From Wyeomyia smithii (taxonomy: Eukaryota > Arthropoda > Insecta > Diptera > Culicidae), in contig NC_073695.1 in the NCBI RefSeq assembly GCF_029784165.1, positions 92,759,902-92,823,901 on the forward strand: a stretch of 64,000 bases of DNA. Direction: 5' to 3'. Positions 1-14,626 of the stretch are shown here, one piece after another (the first letter of the stretch is position 1; every line of letters begins with the position of its first letter). The position numbers were made by a program, and so were the translations under genes. The notes under the pieces were generated by a model. The model was not told the DNA's origin. It saw only the letters and a list, made by a program, of their open reading frames with translations, and did no database searches.

Positions 1-115
1 TCAACTATTCGATTATTCAATAATCGAAAAGTCAGTTATTCGATTAAAAATTAATCGAATATTTCCGCAAATAATCGATTAACTCGATTAATCGAGAAGT
101 AATCGGACATCACTA
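1..115. mobile_element. Right end of a hAT-like element, truncated by the window edge
   Basis: The first 115 bases are packed with ATTCGATTA/TAATCGAAT motifs in both orientations and stop at CATCACTA, after which the pattern disappears. Dense subterminal palindromic repeats ending in a CACTA/CACTG-like terminus resemble the hAT MITE at 1128-2355. The other end and any target duplication lie outside the window, so the class is inferred. Confidence 0.35.
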
Positions 116-1127
116 CCCAGGACATGAGTTCATTGTCATTCACTGCTACTCGGTACACGTACGGATGTCGATAGAAGATAGACTATGAAAAAGTTAGAAA
201 CATGATTATTTAGGTATGTATACAAGGCCAAATATACTGCACATATTGTGCTACAACTTAATCATTTGACTACACTTCGACGTTTAAACTGTACGGAGAA
301 AACATTAGCAGTCATTATAGCGACATTCAAGCTTCGTAAGATATCATGTCATTGCTTTATAACTACAATATAAGATTATACTATTTGTCATTATTTTAAA
401 ACATCGTGTTAGATCTTGTACACTGTTTTCATTTTGGATAATTTGGAATTTTGGCATGAAATCTTCGAATTTTAATAAATGAAACATCGGTTTGCCTGCT
501 GTGGTCCTACAAATTCGCTCAACGTGTTCAACTGTAAGAAAACCCCTTTTTAATTTTTTTAAATTATTGCTAATATGAAAAAGAAGAAGACAAAGGGAGT
601 TGTGATGAGGTGAGGAGTTTTGTTTTCCTTTCTTCCGAATGATCATGGTTGGTTGGTTATTATCATCCTAATGGAGATTGTCATTAGGCCGGAACTGCGT
701 CGTACAAGTCATTCGAGTACCAGTCGAGTTCTGCCAGTCATGGCAAAGACTTTTAAGAAAGTGCGGAGACAAACTTTCGAATATGTGAATGTTTTCCTGA
801 GTAGTCCGGTATTTTTCCATGAACAATTGTTTTTGAAAATTGTAACTTTTTTCATTCACATTTATTTTGATTCATATTATTGGCTTTACTAGAAATATAA
901 CATCATACAATATTGGAATCGAACTCTTATTAAAATTATGGATCTTAAAAGAATATTAATAAATCATTGGAAAACAGTTTCCAAAATGATCAGAGAATGG
1001 AAATAAAAATATGGTTGTGCTCAGTGCATCTACTCGGACAGTGCCCCGTTACTAGGCCGACGTATGTACAAAGAGCTTTTTTGTTGAGCTCTAAGAGCTT
1101 ATTTGAATGATTTACGTTTGATGTTAT
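116..1127. other. Intergenic, no gene seen
   Basis: Short open frames here have no recognisable domain, no splice context and no biased composition. I see nothing beyond AT-rich single-copy-looking sequence. Confidence 0.5.
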
Positions 1128-2355
1128 CAGTGGTGGGCACCATTCCGCTAATTCGCTAATTCGCTAATTAGCGACGCTTAAATTCAGTTAGCGATTTAGC
1201 GATTTCGCTAATTTTTGAGCTGGTTAGCGAAACTGTTAGCGTCGCTAAAATTTTGGCCTTCGAAACGCTAATCGCTAATTCGCTAAATTTTGTGGAGAAG
1301 CGACAACAGAAATATATAGAAAAACTGTGGATTGCTGATGGCGTACGTAAATTGCTTCGAAATATGAACATACTTTACTGCGAAAGTTACTTTTTGTCAG
1401 TTTTTTTACCCTAGAATGGAGTTCCAGTTATCGTACAAGCCACAGGAGCATTTTGAAGAACAAGCACAAGGTCCCCGATCAGAAAGACAAAACAAAAATG
1501 TAACAGAAGCTGTTAGTTTGTTATACAAAAAACCTTTCAGGTTATGTTTCAAATTAGATCCCGTTAGGTGTTAAAATAACAGAAATTATAACAATAAATA
1601 TTCTACTAATATCAAACCCATATCAAGTTTTGTTACTAACGTATCAGCTTTCTAACAAAATGAGATAACATATGGAACAGTATAATAACAACCATTGTTA
1701 TAAACTACAGGTTTTGATAGAGACGAAAAAAATGTGAGATTTGTCTCAAAACAACTTTGTTTATATTTTATATTATATTTTGATATCAAAAGCATATGGG
1801 AAAATACAAAATCGTATCAAATTATGTTATTTGTATCTCGTGTTGATAGAATTTTGTAATTTTCTTGTTATGCTCTTCTGATCGGGTCTAGATTGAATTT
1901 TTGGCACACCAAGAACTTTGGTAGATTGCAATGCGCTTGAAATTATGAGAACTTTGGTTCTACTTTTTCGATTCAGATAATGATTGAATTTTCATGAAAA
2001 CATTCCTAAGAGTATCTATTTTTAATGCAAGCTAAATAACTTTTGTTATTCTTGTTCTTACAAAATCAAATATGAATACCGTTTCGTGAACCTCTTACTG
2101 TAAATAGCTTTAAAAAGTAATTGTTTTCGTTTGTTTAACCAAAACAGATCAAAGTGGTCCAAATCTTACAAAACATGAGCAATAAATATAGTGATAAGAC
2201 TATTTACATATTAAAAAGTTAGCGATTAGCGATTAGCGAAAGTTCCGCTAATGTGGGTTTAGCGTTTAGCGTTCAGCGATTATCGAGCTAAATTTTCCGG
2301 TTAGCGACTTAGCGATTAGCGTCGCTAAATTTTCGGTTAGCGGTGCCCACCACTG
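1128..2355. mobile_element. hAT-type non-autonomous element (MITE)
   Basis: The 1228-bp element starts CAGTGGTGGGCACC and ends GGTGCCCACCACTG, a perfect 14-bp terminal inverted repeat. It is flanked by an exact 8-bp target duplication GATGTTAT (1120-1127 and 2356-2363). Just inside both ends are many copies of TTAGCGATTAGCG/GCTAATTCGCTAA, the subterminal repeat pattern typical of hAT elements. The middle (about 1400-2200) is AT-rich and holds no transposase-like frame. 8-bp TSD and CAGTG termini are hAT hallmarks; the assignment to hAT is from that knowledge, not from a transposase. Confidence 0.88.
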
Positions 2356-2399
2356 GATGTTATACATCTTTTAGATTGGGAACACTTTTTGACATCCAA

Positions 2400-3610
2400 C
2401 CAATTGGATAGCACCTTTTGTTCTTCCCAGCGTTTAAGCTCCAGTTTCACTGCACAGTTTTATACACATACCGCAGAAAGGTTCTGGGCCGATAAACTGT
2501 GAGTTAGATCCTTGTTTTGCAAGTTAGTCTGCCCTTTCATTCCCACCAATACCACAATGTCCTGGAACCCAATACAAATTTATTGAATTTATTTGACACA
2601 CCTGTCGCAATGTGAGAATACATTCCCAAACAAACTTGGATGTACATTTATAAGCACCAAGGGCTTTCAACGCTGCTTGTCTGTCAGAGAATATACAAAT
2701 ATTTGCATGTTTGTATTTTCTAATCAGACAAACATTTGCACATTTAAAGATTGCAAAAATCTCTTCGTGAAACACTGTCTCATTGCCGCTGAAGTATTAG
2801 TTCCAGGGCCGAAGATTCTTGCACCAGTTTTTGTACTCATTTTTGAGCTATCTGTGAAAATATCGTTGAGCCGGGACGGACATCAGGAACTCTGACCTCC
2901 CAGTCTGTACGCGGCGTTTCGCATAAATTGTAGGGAATACCATAGTTATCCTGAGGTGCCATCCAGTCTCCACTCATACTCATCACTGGCCCTCTTCTGA
3001 AAAAGTTCAGTATAGTCCCCAGAAGATCACCTGACAAGATGGTTTTTGTTCATTTGAGCCTCAAAGCACTCTTCTCTGCTTCTAGTTGCATATATTCGAA
3101 CAACGGCAAGAGATGAAGAATTGCATCAAGAGCTTTTGATGGGGTGCTGCTCATTGCTTCTGTTATAATACTGTTCGCAAGTCGTTGAACTTTATTTAGC
3201 TTTGTTCTAGCGGTGGCCTCTTTGGTTTTCGGCTGCCATACTAACGAATCGTAGATCAGTTTTGGACGTATAATCGATGTGAATATCCACATCGCCATTT
3301 TTGGTCTTAAGCCCCACTTTCTACCAACGGTTGCATGGTCAAGATGTGCATTCCAGTTCAGCTTGGCGTCAAGGATAACTCCTTAGTATTTAACCTGATT
3401 ACTAGATGGAATTTGTACTCCTTCAAGCTTGAGAGTTTTAAGATTGAATTTCCTCGTTCTAATGAGAGGTGCGATTAGAGCTTTTGTCGGAATAATGCTG
3501 AGACCCACCTTCATACACCAGGACTGGGTATACTTTAGCGCCTCTTGCATCCAGCAACGGATTGTCGAAGTTTTAGTTGAATCTTGATCTTGAATTCGAT
3601 TGGACGAGTT
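2400..3610 (-). mobile_element. Fragment of an RNase H-bearing non-LTR retrotransposon
   Basis: Read on the minus strand, broken frames resemble the 3' half of the ORF2 of an I/LOA-like LINE. Near 3050-3600 there is the post-RT connection region (IIRPKLIYDSLVW ... VQRLANSIIT). Near 2524-2775 lies an RNase H domain with the diagnostic WVPGHCGIGGNERAD and an upstream FSDRQAALKAL. Stops and frameshifts separate the pieces, and the 5' endonuclease and RT palm are absent, so this is a dead 5'-truncated copy. A related RNase H scrap lies at 46690-47000. The exact clade is uncertain. Confidence 0.75.
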
Positions 3611-3814
3611 TCATCCTAGCATACTTTTTGGAGAATATTCAACATTTTAGATTAAATATTTGTAGTAAGTGTCATGAATCAAAATGCATTTTAAAATCCA
3701 TGACAAGGCCAACTGGTATAAATATTTAAATCAGTATAAAATCTTTAAATTTTATTACTAAAATTAAAAAAAAACAACTACAAGTAATCATTATGGGATA
3801 ACAGAAATGGATGA

Positions 3815-4635
3815 TTAAAATATTTCTCCTATCGGTTTAATAGTTAGCTCGTGAACTTGTACATGCGGTGGAGTTCCAATTACATATAGAACCGCTTCTG
3901 CAATATCTTCGGATTCGAGTAAAGGCATCTCCATTGTCAACGCCGCTTCGGGCAAGATTTCAGTTCTCACACCACCCGGACTAATACTCTGGTAAAAAAA
4001 AAATAGAAAAACAAAAAAAAAAAAAACAATTCAAAATGCTGAAGTCATTCAATTAAAACCGTTCAATTCCTCACCGTGACTTTTATTTTTGTTCCCTCAG
4101 TTCTGAGCTCCTGCCTCATGGTTTCGGTAATAGCTGTGACGGCATGTTTGGACGCTGGATAAATGTTTAAACGTGGAAAGTTTGGCACCATATGGCCTGC
4201 TACACTGTTAATGTGGATGATGTGACCATCTACAGAACGTTTCTTCATCGATTGGTAGGCCTCCCGGCTGCATATTACCAGTCCCATAACGTTTGTGTCC
4301 AATACTTCTCGAATTTTTTGGGTGTCCGCTTCGGCTAGGGTGGTATCACGCAGAATTCCTGCATTGTTAATCAAAACATCAACGCCTCCAAATTTCTTTT
4401 CAATCCATGCAAAAGTTTTCAGTATGTCTTCTTCCTTGGATACATCACATTTTGCGGCGTGTAGTGATCCTTTTACCGATGCCGGTAAGTCTTTCTTCAG
4501 TTCCTCCACCCGCTCCACGCGCCGAGCTAAGCCGATAACAACCATCCCTGCATTAGCTAGGGCTTTGGCTATGGCAGCACCGATTCCAGAGCTCGCACCA
4601 GTCACTACTGCCACCTTTCCTGCCCAGCGTTCCAT
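3815..4635 (-). CDS. SDR-family oxidoreductase, farnesol dehydrogenase-like (copy 1)
   Basis: CDS is complement(join(3815..3988,4075..4635)), 244 aa, a usual length for a classical short-chain dehydrogenase/reductase. The Rossmann motif TGASSGIG is at residues 12-19, NNAG at 90-93, and the catalytic Ser144, Tyr159 and Lys163 (YPASK) are present. Arg38-Arg39 after the second strand suggest NADP preference. The 86-nt intron has a GTGAGG donor and a polypyrimidine-CAG acceptor in phase 0, between KIKVT and SISPGG. I chose the second in-frame ATG (MERWAGK) because family members start there; an upstream ATG at 4665 would add ten residues. An AATAAA lies about 60 nt past the stop. Mosquito relatives oxidise farnesol in juvenile hormone synthesis, but close paralogues differ in substrate, so the substrate is inferred. 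Confidence 0.9.
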
Positions 4636-4883
4636 TCTCGTATTTTTGGGATCTCGATTCCACACGACTGACTAACAGTAAAGTCCGTTGCGCAATGACT
4701 ACCAATCGTCGTTGACTGAAATATTTAACTTCTATTATCTTCCCGGTCGCTTAGAAGAGGTGTTTATTTATAATACACTTCTGCTTATGTAGGAGAGTGT
4801 GGGTAACGTTGAAACTAGATTGCGGAATCGCTTTTGTTTTTAACAAGTCTGTGGATAAATTGTAAGGTTTATCAAAACATATA

Positions 4884-8159
<3,276 letters not shown>

Positions 8160-8490
8160 GTGTAGTACCTTTATATTATACTGGTAAACACAAGTTTTGC
8201 CCTAGAGCTCAGACTGGAAAAAATGAAGGGTAATAGGTTTTTAACCATACCTATCATTTTTGGTGCCCCTGACAGAGATAACTTTTTCAAAGACTTGAAA
8301 GAGTTTTCCCGTAAGCAAACGTAGACGCGACGAACCCGGCGAGCAATCACTCTGTGGCCTTTTAACTCACTTCTAACCAAACTAGGACCATCAAAATTCA
8401 CAGGAATGGTTAATAAACTATTATCTTTTTAGGGCAATTGGCTCGAGCTTAGAGCAACTTTTTTCGCTTTTGTCGACCAGTTATCACTGC
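8160..8490. repeat. Dispersed repeat module ('accaaaattcacagg...gtcgaccag' family), copy 1
   Basis: This stretch shares blocks with three other places: GCGACGAACCCGGCGAGCAA (also, inverted, near 10928-10950), AAATTCACAGGAATGGTT (also near 16040) and TTCGCTTTTGTCGACCAG (also near 54195). The recurring order suggests an old mobile element with degraded ends; no TSD can be assigned. Confidence 0.6.
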
Positions 8491-8871
8491 GTAACCGACA
8501 CCCATAAAAGTAGGAAAGATAATTATTATTTCTTTAGGATATAAGTTATTGAATAGATTTCGACAAAATTGAAGTTCGAAACTAATGATTGTTCCAAAGC
8601 TCAGCAGTTTTTGTAAAAATACAAATATGAAAACAAAAATATTGAGCATCAAATCACATCAACTGATTCAAATGCGAATTGTGACTAATTTTAGGAAAAT
8701 TTTTTAGGAAAACATACCATTAGACCTACCATTATAGAAAGAGGCAAACAAATTGATCATAATAAAGAACAATTTATTAGCACATAGATTGTAAAACGAA
8801 TGTGTATGATACTTTAAGTAAGATTAAATACTCGATTTTCTGTTTAAGAATAATTATATATTTTCAACAAA

Positions 8872-9670
8872 TTAAAAGTTTTCGCCCACTGGCTTAATTG
8901 TTAGCTCATGAACTTGCACACGCGGTGGCGTTCCAAGAACATACAGAACCGCATTCGCTATATCCTCCGCTTCTAGTGCTGGAACAACTTTCGCCATGTC
9001 CTCTGGAAGCATCTCGGTCCTCACCAGACCCGGGCTGATGCTCTAACAAAACAACAGAAAACTTGCTATTAATTTAAAGTGTTCAATTGCATTTTAAAAT
9101 CCGTACCGTAACCTTGATTTTCGTTCCTTCCGTTCGTAATTCCTGGCGCATCGTTTCCGTTACAGCCGTGACGCCAAATTTGGACGCCGGGTAGATGTTC
9201 AAATTCGGCAAGTTAATTAAATGGTGCCCAAGGATGCTATTTATATGCACAATGTGACCATCAACGGAGCGTTTCTTCATTGATTGGAAGGCCTCGCGAC
9301 TACAAAGGACCAACCCCATCAGGTTGGTATCCAAAACCTCTCGCAGTTGCTCAGTATTTCCAGATGTCAGCAAGGCGGTCCTTCGGGTAACACCGGCATT
9401 GTTAACAAGAACATCGACTCCGCCGAACCTCTCCTCAACTAGTTTAAAAACTTCAAGTATATCTTCCTCTTTGGTGACATCACATTTAATGGCATTCAAA
9501 CGAGCACGAAACGATTCGTCCAGTTCCTCCTTCAAGGCTTCGACTCGTTCCACTCGACGGGCCAAGCCGACTACGATCATTCCAGCCTTTACCAGAGCCT
9601 GCGCCGTGGCGGCACCGATTCCTGAGCTAGCTCCCGTCACAACAGCAACTTTTCCATTCCAGCGATCCAT
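8872..9670 (-). CDS. SDR-family oxidoreductase, farnesol dehydrogenase-like (copy 2)
   Basis: CDS is complement(join(8872..9042,9107..9670)), 244 aa. TGASSGIG at residues 12-19, NNAG at 90-92 onward, Ser145, Tyr160 and Lys164 (YPASK) are all intact, with Arg38-Arg39 again favouring NADP. The 64-nt intron interrupts at exactly the same place as in the gene at 3815-4635 (KIKVT | SISPG, phase 0), and the C-termini match closely (VQVHELTIKP), so the two are tandem duplicates. An AATAAA lies about 95 nt past the stop. The ATG at 9670 gives the expected family N-terminus (MDRWNGKVAVVTG). Substrate is inferred only; farnesol or another short-chain alcohol is plausible. Confidence 0.92.
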
Positions 9671-10254
9671 CTCAAACAGAAGAGCGTCTGCTCCGTATCA
9701 GCTCCTCACGAAAACTGCCGTGATATGCTTGATGTTAAATAATCTAGCGTAAGCTTTGACTATTGGAATGAGATTGTGTTATTTAGCTACGTTTGGCATC
9801 GGGCGGCGGTGAGTTGCTGTGTGTGTGAATAGAGTGGTGCAGCGTCTAATTTTATTAGAAAATGAAGCGTTTTTCGAATTTCTTCAATCAACCGTGTGAT
9901 TGTGAACAATTCAAAACTTCAACGCAACTTAAAAAAATGTCTCTTTGCTTTATGTACAGAATTAAGGAAATTGAATAAACTTGTGAAGTACTAACTATTG
10001 AGCTACTAAACCTGCAACGTCAATGAATTACTGTCTTTAAATTACTCTGGATGCATTTTTATATTTTTTTCTTAACTTATAACAACGATTATACTAATAT
10101 TATAAAGGATGATAGTAATCTTGTGTTGCTGAAATGTTATCCTCCTATAATAATTATTCACGTGTTTGTTTAAATATCGCTTCAAAACATTGTTTATTTT
10201 ATAAAAACTCACAACCATTGAAAGAATCGCACAAGGACGCCCATTTTTTCACTG
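9671..10254. other. 5' flank of the second SDR gene, nothing recognised
   Basis: AT-rich sequence with no clear core promoter motif or repeat boundary. Confidence 0.4.
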
Positions 10255-10960
10255 CCTAACAATCATTACGCTGGTCGACAAAATAAAAAAAAAGTGCATT
10301 CCAGAGTCTCAAACCGGAATAAAATGAATGATTATAAGTGTGCCAAAAAATCGATTTTGAAGAAGTCAAGGTGCTCAACCTTAAATTGAAAGATAATGTT
10401 ATTTATAGCATTTTTGTAGAACACTTCGACTTTCTAAAAAAAGGATTTATGAAAAAATGACTTTTTTTGCAATTCCGTTCGATTCTTAGATTCTTCCATA
10501 AATTTTTTTATTGTCGTGGGGTTGTTTTTGGATATATTGCATGGTTTCGTTCAGCATCACATTCAATTATTTAACTCACAGAGCCTATTGAACATCACAA
10601 AAAATTTCATGCTAAACTAAAAAATGCAACATATTTAAAAGCAATCCCACAAAAATAAAAAAAAAATGGAAAAATGTGAGAATCGAACAGAATTGCAAAA
10701 AGATATTTTTGTAGCTTGAAAACGTCATTTTTTCATGAATCACGTTTGGGATACCTGTAAACATTTTTTCAGAACGTCTGCTATAAATAAGATTATCTTT
10801 TACTTTAGGGTTGAGCACCTTGACTTTTTCAACATTGATTTTTTGGGACAGCCTACTATTCAACCATTCTTATGAATTTTGGTGCCCCTAGCCATTACCA
10901 AAACGTGCCAGCTTACGCGAGAATTCGCATAGTAATTGCTCGCCGGGTTCGTCGCTTCAA
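10255..10960. mobile_element. Foldback element with arms of about 220-250 bp
   Basis: The sequence from about 10335 (CCAAAAAATCGATTTTGAAG) through 10550 is matched in reverse complement by about 10605-10870. Paired blocks include AAGTCAAGGTGCTCAACC, AAGATAATGTTATTTATAGC, ATGAAAAAATGACTTTTT and GCAATTCCGTTCGATTCT. A loop of about 50 nt separates the arms. The outer right flank (10870-10960) carries the same repeat module as 8160-8490 in inverse orientation. The arms are imperfect, so this is an old foldback or palindromic MITE rather than a recent snapback. Confidence 0.75.
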
Positions 10961-11470
10961 CGTTATGTTTTCGAGAAAACTGTATTTAGTCTCACAAAAA
11001 AGTTAGTGGCTTACTTTACCTTACCAAACAGTCCCAAGCCGTGGTGTGGCCTTTGCTGTACGTAAGAGTCGTCTCCATTCCACTCGGTCCATGGTTGCAG
11101 TTCAGTTAGCTCTGCAGTCTGTGTAGGGTCCGCAGGTCGTCTTGCACCTGATCGATCCACCTTGCCCGCTGTGCACCTCTCCGTCTCGTCCCTGACGAAT
11201 TGGTTTCAAGAACCATCTTTACCGGGCTGTCGTCCGACATCCTTACAACATGCCCAACCAACCGCAACCTGCCTATCTTAGCGGTGTGGTTGATAGATGG
11301 CTCCCCAAGCAGCTCCTGCAGTTCGTGGTTCATTCACCTTCTCCACACACCGTTCTCCATCTGCAGTCCACCGAAGATGGTACGCAACAGCTTCCGCTCG
11401 AAGACCGCAAGGTCGCGTTGGTTCTCCACAAGCATAGTCCATGTCTCATGCCCGTAGAGGACTACCGGTC

Positions 11471-13176
11471 CACAGTGGGGCGACTCCATACAAAGGCTGG
11501 CCAAGCAAAAAAAGCGTCGATAAATGCGACAAAAACTTGGTATTTACATAATTTTGGGGCGCTGAACACGAATTTGGCATCCATTTTTTGTTTGGGGCCG
11601 TCCATAAAGCACGAAACCCAATTTTTAATATTTTTTGGCACTTTTTTCCTGTTTTATAGAATTATATGATCTTTGACTGCAAGTAACGCCACCATGGGCA
11701 TCCTCCCCATTGAAAAAAAAACTTAATTTATGGACGACCCCTCAAACTAAACAAATTTTGCCTGAATATATATATATTTTTAAATAAACTAAAACAACAT
11801 AAGTATTACTAATAAACTAATTACAAATTGGAAAAGTCATCATCACCATCATCATCTTCCGCTGTGATCGCTTGAATCTTGTGTTGAATTGTGTCCAGAA
11901 AATTTGAAGTTCATTATACTTATCAGCAGGAAAAATGTCTTTCGCTGCAATTTTCATTTCTTCTAGTGATTTTCGATATTTCAATTTTTCATATATATGT
12001 TATCTTCCTAATCCGGTTTCTATGGTTGAAAAAGGACATTGAAATACATGTATAACACCATGAATTGACAACTTACTAGACATTAAATTAGGTGGTGCCG
12101 CTGAAGTTGAAGGCTCCATAATAAAATTCAACGAATTTATGAATTTGAAAACCAAGACACTGGAATGACTCAACGTCCTAAATGAATACGAAAAGATGCG
12201 GAGGGCGACGGCTGTTCTTTGTTTTTTTCTCATAAAGAAAAATGTGTGCTTTACTTTGGTATGCAAACGAGTGCGAAGCAAAAGCAATCTTCAAACGGGC
12301 TATTGTTAGCCGGAGTTTGATGGTATGAATTTGCTGCTAGTATTTGACACTTCAATCAGTTAAGCGAATTTATGATCATAAATTGAAAAGGGCTGAATGT
12401 TTTTAATATTGCTTTGAATTGGCAGAAAGTGATAAAGTTTGACATAATTAAAATTTCATAAAGATTTGTTTACTGTTTTCTTGTTTAACACTTATTTTAT
12501 AACTTTTCATTGATTAATTTTGTGATTTTTGCCCAAATTTACATTTTATCCTTACGGATTGAGTACGATATCATAAATTTTCATTAATGGGGTATAACGG
12601 TTATGATTAAAATTAATCCTGGATGAAATTTCAACTTCAAAAATAAAAACTAAAAAAATCTGCTATCGCTTTTTTCACTAAAGTGACAATTTGCGCAGTT
12701 TTGCGCTACAGCGGACAGTATGCATTTGAAAGCTTACGTTTTACCTAAATTTTGAATGTAGTCACAACCGTGGCAAACTGCGGCAACTAAACTTTCAAAC
12801 TACTTTTCTACAAAAAATCACGTTTTTTTTTAATTTTTTTTCAATTGTCAGGCCTACTATAACCAAATTTTACAATATATAATGAAAGGGGTTTATTTTG
12901 CATAATATTCACAACAACTTTTCCTTAGACGTCAAAAAAATCCAAGCTATCATTGAAGCTACAGAGCGTTTCAAAGTAATGTACTTTTTTTCATGAAAAA
13001 GACAAAAAACGTTAGTTCGCCAAGCTTTGAAAAGTCATAAAAAATTCAGATTTCATGGTATTGCGCCCAAATTTTGGATTTAGTCACTTGAATGTTATAT
13101 CAATAAAGGGAAAATATTATGAACCAGCTAACGAAAAAAAAATTTTTTGGCTGATGGCCAGCGATTCCCCACTGTG
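11471..13176. mobile_element. Transib-like non-autonomous element with RSS-like ends
   Basis: The 1706-bp element begins CACAGTGGGG and ends CCCCACTGTG and is flanked by the exact 5-bp duplication CGGTC (11466-11470 and 13177-13181). The similarity of the ends continues as CGCTGGCCA followed by a run of A on both sides, with one end carrying a 14-nt insertion. CACAGTG is the heptamer of V(D)J recombination signals, and Transib elements are known for CACAGTG-like termini and GC-rich 5-bp TSDs. On the right end the A-rich tract starts 21 nt after the heptamer. Within it, a minus-strand coding-like scrap near 11820-12000 (LKYRKSLEEMKIAAKD) may be a transposase remnant, but I see no full RAG1-like core. 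Confidence 0.78.
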
Positions 13177-13860
13177 CGGTCTGATCAGCGTCTTGTAGAT
13201 GGTTAACTTGGTGCGGCGATGAATTCTACTCGATCGGAGCGCCCTCAGGAGACCAAAGTATGCACGATTTCCTGCCATAATGCGTCGTTGAATTTCTCTG
13301 CTGGTATCGTTGTCGGCAGTTACCAGTGAGCCCAGATACACGAACTTATCGACCACCTCGATTTCATCACCACCAATTTGAACTCGAGGTGGGAGGTTAG
13401 CAGTGTCTTCTCGTGAACCCCTTCCTTTCATGTACTTCGTCTTCGATGCATTGATGACCAGTCCAATCCGTTTGACTTCAGCCTTTAGTCCGATGTACGT
13501 ATCCGCATCTTCACAAAGGTCCGATCCACAATGTCGATATCGTCGGCGAAACCAAACAGTTGAATCGACTTTTGGATTATCGTGCAACTCGTGTTAATCT
13601 CCGCTCTTCTAATGACACCTTCCAGGGCAATTTTAAACTGTAGGCACGAGACCCCTTGCCTCACCTTGCCTTAGACCTCTTCAGATTTCGAAGGGGCTCG
13701 AGAGTGCCCCCGATACTCGAAATACACACTTCACTCGATCCATCGTCGCTTTGACTAACCGCGTCAGTTTGTCCGGAAATCCGTAGTCGTGCATAATTGG
13801 CAATAGCTGGACCCGATCGATTGTGTCGTACGTCGATTTTAAATCCATGAACAAATGATA

Positions 13861-14626
13861 TGAGCCGTTGCGGAACAGAGTGGTCTATGTGCCATCGAAC
13901 AAATTGTTCAGGAGAAGCTATTTTCGAAAAATCTCTGAATAAAATTCTCTTCAACGGATTCTTTCAAACAAAATGTTCTAATATAAAGGTTATGGAGTGG
14001 TTTAACATTTAACATTGGGATACATAAAATTAACAGTTTGTTTGCGAAATCGGTGATTTTATCTCACCAATGTACATAGACCACTCTGATTTCATATATA
14101 TTTTACTGGAATCCTCGTATCGTTTCGGAACAGATTGGTCTATGTACATAAACATAAATAAAAATGACGTTAACTCGTATTAGATGGCTAGTGTCACATG
14201 TTATATGATGTACATGGCATGTCACATGTAACATGTGACGTGTAACATAACATATAACACAACATGTTACATATTACATGATACTTGACATGTTACATTT
14301 TTCGTGTTACATTACGTGTAACATGTTACAACTCACGTGTAACATGTTACAGGACAAATGATAAGTTACACATCACATGTAACATGTTACATGTCACATA
14401 TTACATGAGGGTATTACCTCGATTTATGTACATAGACCACTCTGTTCCGAAACAGAATGGCCATTCTGTTTCGGATAAAATTTCAACATGGTATAAATCA
14501 GTTTTAAAGTTTGATTTTTTGAAATTTTTCTAGTCTCCTAACTTCAGCTTTTTGAGTAGGTGCGGTTTATGTAAAAAACTCATTTAAAAAAATGGTCTTT
14601 AGACCACTCTGTTCCGCAACGGCTCA
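13861..14626. mobile_element. TA-flanked MITE with 27-bp TIR
   Basis: Both ends carry TGAGCCGTTGCGGAACAGAG plus GTGGTCTA in inverted orientation, flanked by TA on each side (ATAT duplication is also possible). Internal copies of the terminal motif occur at about 14128 and 14430. It interrupts the RTE element exactly before its palm-A motif (LFMDLKSTYD), whose frame is restored when the element and one TA are removed. No coding capacity; a Tc1/mariner-type TA preference is inferred. Confidence 0.8.
14187..14410. repeat. Palindromic ACATGTTACATGT minisatellite
   Basis: About 220 bp consist of degenerate repeats of ACATGTAACATGT/ACATGTTACAT with a period near 10-13 bp, each unit nearly its own reverse complement. 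It lies inside the TA-flanked MITE at 13861-14626. Confidence 0.85.

Noticed and set aside
11471..13176. Calling the CACAGTGGGG element a hAT (CAGTGGGG start)
   Set aside because: The 8-bp flanks required for hAT do not match (CCGGTCCA versus TGCGGTCT), whereas the 5-bp CGGTC flanks match exactly with CACAGTG ends.
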